In this document: positions 1-6,988 of the stretch, one piece after another
Position numbering within the stretch: position 1 is the stretch's first letter
Layout of the letters: each line of letters begins with the position of its first letter
NCBI GenBank assembly: GCA_902385155.1
Contig: CABMEP010000035.1
Coordinates: 1-39,299 of the forward strand
Length of the DNA stretch: 39,299 nucleotides
Direction: 5' to 3'
Origin: an uncultured archaeon
Lineage (GTDB): Archaea; Micrarchaeota; Micrarchaeia; CABMEP01
Program-made: the position numbers and the translations under genes
Notes under the pieces: generated by a model
Seen by the model: the letters and a program-made list of their open reading frames with translations, nothing else
The model's database searches: none
What the model was told of the DNA's origin: nothing

Positions 1-226
1 CCGTGTTCTGGCGGGTGTGGCCGTCCATGCGGATCAGGCCGTGGCCTTCGTCCTGCGGGTGGGCGGGCCATACGACTGCCACCGTGGTCTTCTTCGCCTT
101 CAGCTCTACGATGTCTCCTGTCGTAGCATTCAGCTTCTTCATGGCGACGGAGTCAAGCCTGACGATTCCTCTCGCCACGTCCGTCTTCAATGCCTCTGCG
201 ACCTTCAATTCGATATGTTCTGTCAT
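1..226 (-). CDS. CDC48/VAT-type AAA ATPase, N-terminal fragment (truncated by window edge)
   Basis: Minus-strand reading MTEHIELKVAEALKTDVARGIVRLDSVAMKKLNATTGDIVELKAKKTTVAVVWPAHPQDEGHGLIRMDGHTRQNT matches the double-psi beta-barrel N domain of archaeal CDC48/VAT. Confidence 0.85.
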   Translation of the reverse strand, partial: MTEHIELKVAEALKTDVARGIVRLDSVAMKKLNATTGDIVELKAKKTTVAVVWPAHPQDEGHGLIRMDGHTRQNT

Positions 227-341
227 GATTATCACCGTTGGATAGGGGTAGCATCGCACGCGCGTACCGACCTTGGACTCCTCGATTCCTACTCCATCCT
301 AAACTTTTTATACGTATTGCATTTCCGGAGTAGGATTAGAG

Positions 342-450
342 CGAGCCCGAAGGGAATTTCGGCGCTGCCGGAATCGTCTTCCGACCGCACGTTCGAACCC
401 TCAGCCTCCTGGTCCGAAGCCAGGCGCTCTATCCGTTGAGCTACGGGCCC
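342..450 (-). tRNA. tRNA-Arg(UCG) with 36-nt intron (391..356) in the T-loop, position 59/60
   Basis: GGGCCCG TA GCTC..GAGC G CCTGG CTTCGGA CCAGG AGGCT GAGGG TTCGAA [36 nt] T CCCTT CGGGCTC G. Exons sum to 73 nt. BHB: outer GAGGG/CCCUU, bulge AUU, central UUCG/CGAA, bulge AAC, inner GUGC/GCGC. Confidence 0.88.
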
Positions 451-522
451 ACTGCCGGATGAATAAGGAAAGAGAGGAATAAAAGGTGAACTGAAGCGAC
501 GGCGTAAAAGAAAAATAAAAAA

Positions 523-613
523 TAGCGGGGAGTGGATTTGAACCACCGATCTCCGGGTTATGAGCCCGGCGGGCACTCCAAGCTACCCTTAGGGAACATC
601 TGTTTACCCCGCT
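523..613 (-). tRNA. Initiator-type tRNA-Met(CAU) with ~16-nt insertion between acceptor and D stems
   Basis: AGCGGGG/CCCCGCT acceptor (A1-U72), anticodon arm CCGGG CTCATAA CCCGG with three G-C pairs, T arm GGTGG TTCAAAT CCACT. 18 nt instead of 2 between acceptor and D stem (TAAACAGATGTTCCCTAA). Confidence 0.8.
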
Positions 614-1464
614 AGCTTGGATATTACAAAACGCCTGAATTGAATAGGCGTTAACACTTTAATACCCTTCCGTAAGTAGCGTGTGTATTCTTCAGCGCGG
701 TTTCTTGTTGTTACAACAATCATTTTGACATCAGGGATCTCGTTTTTGATAAGATAGAACTTTTTGTTCAATCTATTTGATTTTTGTTCCGGATCATCCC
801 AACACGTCGCTTCAATAAGAAGATTTGGAGCCTGTTTTATAGAAAAATCTACAGATACATATCCATTTCTATTTTTAACCTTGAAAATCCGTTCATATTT
901 GTAATCAAATCCAGCCACCTGGAGTACAGATGCAACATAAACTTCAAGCCAATTGTACATTTTTTCTCCATTCGGACCGATCGATCCTCTATGGATTTGT
1001 TTTAATGCGCTCAGAGACCATCTCCTTCTTGAATTTACGGATGCGCCATGAATTCCACGTTGTCGTATTGCAAGTGTGGCACCGCCCAATTTGCATTTAG
1101 CACACCATCGATTATAGAATTCATCTCCATTAAGGAGTTCCAAAATCTTTTGTTCGCCTTTTATCGAACCGTGTTTCGCCTTTTTGATCCATTCTTTTCT
1201 AAAGTTAGGGTCTTTCATTAATTCCTTAAGTCGCGTTTTGACACGTATACTCATTTTTGAAGTGTATCTCAATCGATATGTCGGATCCTTTAATTTTTGT
1301 ATGATTGCCTTCGCACCATTTGAACGAATTGTTTTGAGATATGATGTGTTTCCTAACTCTGTCCTTAAACTTTCTTTTAGTTCCCTAAGTTTCATATGGT
1401 GTTTTATAGATAAATCAGCCAAGCGTTGTCCTGACTGGAACTCTTCAACAAGTTTACTGAACAT
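604..1464 (-). CDS. Putative PD-(D/E)XK-like (homing-type) endonuclease, AT-rich, probably acquired
   Basis: 286 aa ORF. N-terminal basic DPTYRLRYTSK../DPNFRKEWIKK repeats recall NUMOD-type DNA-binding segments; C-terminal VDFSIKQAPNLLIEATCW recalls a D..ExK/T nuclease core. Clearly lower GC than neighbours; TATA-like TTTATATA upstream (~1481-1488). Confidence 0.5.
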   Translation of the reverse strand: MFSKLVEEFQSGQRLADLSIKHHMKLRELKESLRTELGNTSYLKTIRSNGAKAIIQKLKDPTYRLRYTSKMSIRVKTRLKELMKDPNFRKEWIKKAKHGSIKGEQKILELLNGDEFYNRWCAKCKLGGATLAIRQRGIHGASVNSRRRWSLSALKQIHRGSIGPNGEKMYNWLEVYVASVLQVAGFDYKYERIFKVKNRNGYVSVDFSIKQAPNLLIEATCWDDPEQKSNRLNKKFYLIKNEIPDVKMIVVTTRNRAEEYTRYLRKGIKVLTPIQFRRFVISKLAG

Positions 1465-1515
1465 GCTTCAAATCAAAAATTAGTCATATATAAACATTTC
1501 TCTAGTTCATTTCGT

Positions 1516-2325
1516 GTGATTTACCCTACCCTGCTACGAGATGTATATTCCAGCTATCTTTATATTCCCTCGCCGTTTCGGAGTATCGTGCGCGGGGTGC
1601 TTTCGTTCCTCTATGCGTTCGCTGCGATCGCTTCGATCCTTTTCGTCTATTCGTACTATTCCTCGCTGAAAGGGGACATCGACTCGACGGAGCATCACCT
1701 CCTTGTCCTCGAAGACAGGCACGCGCGCGAAATGGAGCTGAAGCGGGCCGTCACGGACACGATACGGCACTCCGTGAATATGACTCTGAGTCTAGATCCG
1801 AACGCGGATCCCGAAGCGATACAGGAACGCATCGGCAATGACCTATCCTTGCTCAGGGGCGTCGAGGGCGCGGAGGGATACAAGAATTACTCATACGGCG
1901 ATTTCCGCAGCAGGTTCACTGTCAGATTCTGGTGCGGCAATCCATCGAAAGAAGAGCTTGATCGGGTAGCCGAGACCCATGACTGGTCCAAAAAGAGCGA
2001 TTACATCTGCGAAGGATGCCATTATCTCGACGAGGAGTTCGCGTACATTACCTTCGATTCGGATGGGAACGTCATCGGCGGCGGCACAAGGAACCTGTGC
2101 GCCCAGCTGCTCTCTGTCGATAAGGGCAACAAGATCATCTCGGTCTCCGCGTCCCAGCTGAAAAACGCGATTCTCCGCCACCGTATAATGATCGCGGATC
2201 CGCTTTCCGAAAGCGTCCTGCTTTCCGGCGATTCAATGTTCGGAGTGATGGTCTACGACAGCGCTGAAGACGTGTCATCGGTCGCAGTCATCCCGATGTC
2301 TACTGAAATCAGGTGGATTGGATGA
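1516..2325 (+). CDS. Membrane-anchored hypothetical protein, first gene of pseudopilin-like cluster
   Basis: 269 aa ORF from GTG; N-terminal hydrophobic helix after RGVLSF; ATGA overlap with the next pilin-like gene. Confidence 0.6.
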   Translation: MIYPTLLRDVYSSYLYIPSPFRSIVRGVLSFLYAFAAIASILFVYSYYSSLKGDIDSTEHHLLVLEDRHAREMELKRAVTDTIRHSVNMTLSLDPNADPEAIQERIGNDLSLLRGVEGAEGYKNYSYGDFRSRFTVRFWCGNPSKEELDRVAETHDWSKKSDYICEGCHYLDEEFAYITFDSDGNVIGGGTRNLCAQLLSVDKGNKIISVSASQLKNAILRHRIMIADPLSESVLLSGDSMFGVMVYDSAEDVSSVAVIPMSTEIRWIG

Positions 2326-2639
2326 GGGGTCAACTGTCGTTGGAATTCCTGGTGGTTCTGGCGGTCTACCTGGCGTTCGTAGGCGCGCTGGTGTCCGTTC
2401 AGCTGCATTACATCGACAGCTCGCGTTTCGCTTCTACAAAATCCCACATGCAGGCGACCCTGCTTTCCATCGAAGGGACGGAGAATGCGGTCAACAACAG
2501 ATACCTGCACGTAGGTTGGGGCCCGGGCGATTGCGCCATACTCGGCAGATTGGTGCTGTGCGGGACCGCGCCGGGCCTGATAGAGATCCCATTGGGTTAT
2601 TCGGAGATGAATGATATTGACAACCGATGCGTGTCGTAA
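2322..2639 (+). CDS. Type IV pilin-like protein (class III signal peptide)
   Basis: MRGQLSLEFLVVLAVYLAFVGALV: archaeal class III signal with G|QxSxE followed by hydrophobic helix. Confidence 0.75.
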   Translation: MRGQLSLEFLVVLAVYLAFVGALVSVQLHYIDSSRFASTKSHMQATLLSIEGTENAVNNRYLHVGWGPGDCAILGRLVLCGTAPGLIEIPLGYSEMNDIDNRCVS

Positions 2640-2658
2640 CGGCCGGCCGGACGCCGGA

Positions 2659-3078
2659 ATGAAGGGATTCTTCAGCTTCGATGCGGTACTCGCAGTAGTG
2701 GTGCTGATCTCAATGATCTCGTTCACCGCGTTGATGATAAATTCTATAGAGCGTTCAGCGGACGCTCTCGCTGGCCGGGAGAACCAGATGCGACTCCTCG
2801 TTCTGTCCGATATATTCGTAAGGAGAGAGTTTGCGGAAACGACCCGTTCTGCCGTCCATTCGAATGTCATCGATCTAGCATCGATATCCTCCGCTGCCTC
2901 CGCATCGAATTTCTCGGCATTCCGCATGTCAAACGTCAGCATAGAATTGACTGGCGCCGACGGAACAGTTATCGGGTCATCTAGCACCCTCCAGGCCGAC
3001 GCGTATTGCATCCAACGGATAGTGTTCGTGAAAGGACCATATGACGGCCCAGCGGTCCTGAAGGTGTGCGGTTCATGA
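2659..3078 (+). CDS. Pseudopilin-like protein
   Basis: MKGFFSFDAVLAVVVLISMISFTALM: short basic N-terminus, KG then hydrophobic helix; in tandem with other pilin-like genes. Confidence 0.65.
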   Translation: MKGFFSFDAVLAVVVLISMISFTALMINSIERSADALAGRENQMRLLVLSDIFVRREFAETTRSAVHSNVIDLASISSAASASNFSAFRMSNVSIELTGADGTVIGSSSTLQADAYCIQRIVFVKGPYDGPAVLKVCGS

Positions 3079-3455
3079 AGGGCCAGGTGTTCACTCTTGA
3101 GGCGCTGATCGCGCTGCTGTTCCTTGCATCATCATTCACCGTGATCTCCGCGCTCAAACAGGAGACGCGATCCGATTTGTATGATTACGTGTCTGTCGCT
3201 GACACGTTCGAGGTCTTGGAGAAGCAGTACCATGTCCAACTTGCGGATTCCTGCAGAACGGGCGCCTTGTCCCCAGATGTAACGGATCTCTTCAGATTCA
3301 TAGAGGGCCAGACTGGAAAGAGGATGTTCGTCGATTGCGGCCGTCTTGCCGTGCCTAACGACTGCGATCCGTCCCTGGCCATCATCAGGATGACTACGTA
3401 CGACGAGTTCGGGACGATCGTCTGGAGGCGGGTGAGCATCGGCATCTGCAGGTGA
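3075..3455 (+). CDS. Type IV pilin-like protein (class III signal peptide)
   Basis: MKGQVFTLEALIALLFLASSFTVI: KG|QxxxxE motif plus hydrophobic helix; ATGA overlap with preceding gene. Confidence 0.72.
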   Translation: MKGQVFTLEALIALLFLASSFTVISALKQETRSDLYDYVSVADTFEVLEKQYHVQLADSCRTGALSPDVTDLFRFIEGQTGKRMFVDCGRLAVPNDCDPSLAIIRMTTYDEFGTIVWRRVSIGICR

Positions 3456-3722
3456 TTATCTCCTGCGCGCCTTGGCCTTTGTCTTCCTTGGCGCCATCGC
3501 AGGGGACTGTTTGCTCCTGATCTTTTCCTGCAGTGCGATTGTTGTCGCGAATCCCGTTCCGATCGCCGAAGCGCTCACCAGCGCGGTGCTCACTTCAGGG
3601 GAGAAGAAGGCCCCGATGGTCATCATTCCGAGGCCGGCTATCGTGCCTCCGAAGACGCCTTCGAGGATGATAGGGACGCTCTCATGCGCATGGAGCTCCT
3701 TCGGAAAGAGGATCTCTTTCAT
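3456..3722 (-). CDS. Small Gly-rich membrane protein with basic C-terminus
   Basis: 88 aa, two hydrophobic Gly-rich segments, KTKAKARRR tail; upstream TATA-like sequence. Confidence 0.5.
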   Translation of the reverse strand: MKEILFPKELHAHESVPIILEGVFGGTIAGLGMMTIGAFFSPEVSTALVSASAIGTGFATTIALQEKIRSKQSPAMAPRKTKAKARRR

Positions 3723-3743
3723 CGGACTGGATTCGGATGGTTC

Positions 3744-3772
3744 TTATTTAACCCTTTCGGTAAGTTAAATAA
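3744..3772. promoter_or_regulatory. Divergent promoter made of two TATA-like boxes in a 9-bp perfect inverted repeat
   Basis: TTATTTAAC-N11-GTTAAATAA between the minus 88-aa ORF and plus tRNA-Met; right box lies ~26 nt upstream of the tRNA 5' end. Confidence 0.6.
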
Positions 3773-3797
3773 ACTTCAGCAACACAATAGTGTGGAA

Positions 3798-3917
3798 GCC
3801 AGAGTAGCTCAGCTTGGTTAGAGCGCCAGACTCATAAGTTTCACTCAAGACCCTGTGGAAACAGAACGGTGGAATTAAGAAATCTGGAGGCCGAGTGTTC
3901 AAATCCCTCCTCTGGCA
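3798..3917 (+). tRNA. Elongator tRNA-Met(CAU) with 45-nt intron at 37/38 (3837..3881)
   Basis: GCCAGAG..CTCTGGC acceptor, CCAGA CTCATA^..^A TCTGG anticodon arm; BHB with bulges UAA and AAA and one mismatch in central helix. Confidence 0.85.
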
Positions 3918-3940
3918 TTTCCTGCGTACGCAGTGGTCTA

Positions 3941-5017
3941 ATGGTCGCCGACATCATATCACGGACTCTATTCAATCTGGATGTGCCGGCGCTCACCGCG
4001 ATTAGCTCCTTTCTGGATATGGCCACGTGGCCGTTCCTGCTGCTCGCATGGCTCTATGTCGTTCTTTCAAAGGACCCCGGGCTGGCTTCATTGCGGAAGA
4101 AGGCGGACGTTGCGTTCATCGCCGCGCTGCTTCTGCTGGCCGCGCTCCAATACACCAAGACGACCGTGGATACGCCGCGTCCGTGCGAAACGGCGGATGC
4201 GGTCGGCAAGGGCGACTGCCCCGGCGACGGGTCGTTTCCGAGCGGCCACACCGCGATAGCCGCGCTGTTCACGGCGTTCGCGCTCGGCACGCCGCTGTTC
4301 ATCCCCTCTCTTGCCTTTTATGGCATGGTCGCGTTCTCGCGGGTGTATCTCGGATTCCATTACCTCAACGATGTGCTGGCGGGAACCGCATTCGGCCTGA
4401 TGTCGTATTTCCTGATCTGGTCCCTCGTGCGGCCAAGAGAACGGCTTCCATCAAACAAGGGAGGATTCTTCCTTCGCGAGATCGCGCACGTGGGATTCGG
4501 CCTGTCGGTGATGCTCCTCGTGGCCGTCGCACTACATTTCGTCGCGTCATGGGGGATCATGTCGGCGGCGCTCATCACATCGGCGCTCCTATGCTTCCTT
4601 CTCGTCATGGACATGAGATGGTCCGGCCGGAAAATCCCGCTTATAGGCCGGCTTTTCGGGAAGATTGGGATCAGGGATACATTCCCGGGCGAGGGCGCGT
4701 TCTGGTTCCTGGCCGGCTCTCTCCTCTTGCTCACCATGGTCACCGATTCATCCAAGGTGATGACATCGATCTTCATAGTGACGGTCGGGGACATCGCTTC
4801 GGCGATGTTCTCGTCATCGAGGACGGAGCGGTCGATATTCAAGAACAAGACGCCCGCGTCCTTCGCCGCTTTCGTGATCTCGACGCTTCCAGCGACATTC
4901 ATCGCGGGGTGGGGCGTTTTCCCGCTTTTGCTGGCGGCCGCCGCAATCGAATCACTGGACCTGAAGGTGAACGACAATTTCCTGATGCTTCTGCTTTGCA
5001 CCGTATTCTTCGCCTGA
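3941..5017 (+). CDS. Fusion: PAP2 phosphatase + CTP-dependent dolichol/polyprenol kinase-like (SEC59/VTE5-like) membrane domain
   Basis: PAP2 motifs KTTVDTPRP, FPSGHT, SRVYLGFHYLNDV; C-terminal GDIASAMFSSSRTERSIFKNKTPASFAAF...AAIESLDLKVNDNF fits the dolichol kinase/CDP-transferase family. Confidence 0.75.
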   Translation: MVADIISRTLFNLDVPALTAISSFLDMATWPFLLLAWLYVVLSKDPGLASLRKKADVAFIAALLLLAALQYTKTTVDTPRPCETADAVGKGDCPGDGSFPSGHTAIAALFTAFALGTPLFIPSLAFYGMVAFSRVYLGFHYLNDVLAGTAFGLMSYFLIWSLVRPRERLPSNKGGFFLREIAHVGFGLSVMLLVAVALHFVASWGIMSAALITSALLCFLLVMDMRWSGRKIPLIGRLFGKIGIRDTFPGEGAFWFLAGSLLLLTMVTDSSKVMTSIFIVTVGDIASAMFSSSRTERSIFKNKTPASFAAFVISTLPATFIAGWGVFPLLLAAAAIESLDLKVNDNFLMLLLCTVFFA

Positions 5018-5061
5018 TCCGCCAGTGATCCTGCGGAAAAAAGCCGTTCCTTGATCGATGT

Positions 5062-6882
5062 TCAGATGAGAGAATCGAGCTTTTCGGTTATCTTCGCCAT
5101 CTCGGAGACCACGAATCCGATCGTCTCCCCGCTTTTCACAAGGGCCACAAGCACGATGGTCCTTCCCCCGTAGATGATCGTGTCCCCGCTCGTGCTCTTC
5201 AGCATGACGAACCGGGTCTTTCCTCGCTCCAGCTCCATCGAAGCCATCTCGGCATTGGCGATAACCTTCGCGCTCACCGCGGCGATCATGTTCTGGTCCA
5301 CTTCCTTGGGCAGCATGGCTGCGATCAGGAGGCCGTCCTTCCTCATCGCCGCGACGCCCTCCATCTTCCCTGCCTGCATGAGCCCGTTGAGGAGCTGTAT
5401 CACTTCTTTCTTCTCCACGATCACGGTCTTTATCTTGACCAGCGCGCCGTTGTCTATCGTTATGGCCTCTCCGAGGTGCTCCGCCATGTATCTCGCAAGG
5501 GCCCATCTCCTCCAGCGCTGGGGTATCTTTACGAGCATTTCGGGCCCTACCCTGTCGTTCTCGAGCAGCATCTCGTCTATGGAATTCCGCCATACGGGCC
5601 AGTCAGTGAGCACTTCCTTCTTCCCGGCCAGGCTGTCTACCGCCGTCTGGATATCGGATATCGCTTTCGCTATCTGCGGCATGTACTGCTCCGCATTCTC
5701 GTCGTTCACGTCCTTGATGAGACGCTCGAGCCGCCTCCTTTCCACATCCGCGACGACCTCTTCCGTCTCGGTGTCGATCCCGGACTCGGACGAGGTCATG
5801 ATGCTGTTCTCCAATGAGTCTATCATTCCACTGATGTCCCTCAGCCTGGCTCTGGCGATGTCCAACGGGGTCATGAAGTACCTCTCTCCGAGGAGCATCC
5901 CCTTCACTACGTCGATCGCCGCGTAGTAGATGGATATCACACCTATCGCGATCACGAATGCGCCGATCGTCTTGGGGATGTTGGACCCGAGCCGCAACAG
6001 GGTCTCTAGATCCGCGGAACCCGGCGCCTCAGTAGTCAATAGCGCGATCGCGCTTCCGACCACCATCAGGCCCACGCCCGCAGCGATCCACACGTTGTTG
6101 TCCTTCCTCCCGTGGCCTAGGAAGTTGTACACTTCCGTGGTCAACGGTGTCTTCTTGACCAGGCTCACCACGTAGGCGGCGACCAACGACAGCAGCTCGA
6201 GATAAAGGAGAACAATCACGAACAGCAGCGCGCCGTAGATCCCGGACGCGATGTAGAAATTCATGTTCGTTTTCAGGAGCCCGTAGAAATTGCTTCCGAA
6301 CTGGGTGACGGTCACGAAGAATGGGACGGCGTTCGGGTCGATCACCTGGACCTCTATGTATGGCGATTGCGCGTACCTCTCCACCCAGGTCTTGTCTATC
6401 TCCTGGAATGCGACGGTGCTGTACTCGACGGTCTTTCCGACCTCCTCCCTTCCGCTGAACGTGAATTTCCACGATACCGTGATTGGCGGTTCCCTCCTAA
6501 GGAGCTCGCTGTATTTGGGCGTGAAATTGACCCGTTCCAGCGTAGTGGTCAGGGACGAAGGTATCACTTCTCGCACGGTGACATCCGTTATCTTGTCCGT
6601 CGCCTTGCTGAGGATGTTGAGCCTCACGATCACCGTGTTGCCCACATCCCTTTGGACGAGGAGCTCCCGCTTGATCGTTACCGGCCCCACGTCTTTCGAC
6701 GCGAATACGTATATCGCCTGGTCCGGGACGCCGTCGCCGTTCACATCGACAAGCCGTTCGGTCTCTATCGTCTCCTTCTCTGATGGATAGACGTTCTTCT
6801 GGACGCAACCGGACAGAACGACCGCGGCTATCGCGACGACGAGAAACAGAATCAACATTCGCGATGGATTCCCCGAACTCAT
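5062..6882 (-). CDS. Lipoprotein-anchored multi-TM protein with C-terminal Roadblock/LC7-like domain
   Basis: Lipobox VVLSGC; DVNGDGVPD Ca-loop-like motif; about three TM helices; coiled coil; C-terminus EGVAAMRKDGLLIAAMLPKEVDQNMIAAVSAKVIANAE... resembles roadblock/LC7. Confidence 0.65.
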   Translation of the reverse strand: MSSGNPSRMLILFLVVAIAAVVLSGCVQKNVYPSEKETIETERLVDVNGDGVPDQAIYVFASKDVGPVTIKRELLVQRDVGNTVIVRLNILSKATDKITDVTVREVIPSSLTTTLERVNFTPKYSELLRREPPITVSWKFTFSGREEVGKTVEYSTVAFQEIDKTWVERYAQSPYIEVQVIDPNAVPFFVTVTQFGSNFYGLLKTNMNFYIASGIYGALLFVIVLLYLELLSLVAAYVVSLVKKTPLTTEVYNFLGHGRKDNNVWIAAGVGLMVVGSAIALLTTEAPGSADLETLLRLGSNIPKTIGAFVIAIGVISIYYAAIDVVKGMLLGERYFMTPLDIARARLRDISGMIDSLENSIMTSSESGIDTETEEVVADVERRRLERLIKDVNDENAEQYMPQIAKAISDIQTAVDSLAGKKEVLTDWPVWRNSIDEMLLENDRVGPEMLVKIPQRWRRWALARYMAEHLGEAITIDNGALVKIKTVIVEKKEVIQLLNGLMQAGKMEGVAAMRKDGLLIAAMLPKEVDQNMIAAVSAKVIANAEMASMELERGKTRFVMLKSTSGDTIIYGGRTIVLVALVKSGETIGFVVSEMAKITEKLDSLI

Positions 6883-6988
6883 AGAGTGAATTTGTTTAAG
6901 TATTTAAAAAGGATTACTCTCTAGACAGAACGCGCGCGTCCTCTGTCCGCAAAGGAAATCTTGATAAATCCGGGGGAGATTGGAGAGC

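Noticed and set aside
3-576. ORFs at 3..245 +, 17..439 +, 289..576 -
   Set aside because: They overlap the CDC48 N-terminus on the minus strand and two tRNA genes; translated sequence (e.g. GPVAQRIERLASDQEAEGSNV) is tRNA read as protein
1505-1535. Possible att-like repeat between TTTACCCTACCCTGCTAC near 1520 and TTTACCCCGCTAG near 603
   Set aside because: Only about 7 contiguous matching bases; too weak to call an integration duplication
4027-5028. 333-aa ORF antisense/alternate frame over the PAP2 gene, and many similar Arg-rich shadow ORFs elsewhere
   Set aside because: Out-of-frame shadows caused by high GC; composition (Arg/His/Gly-rich) and lack of motifs argue against coding
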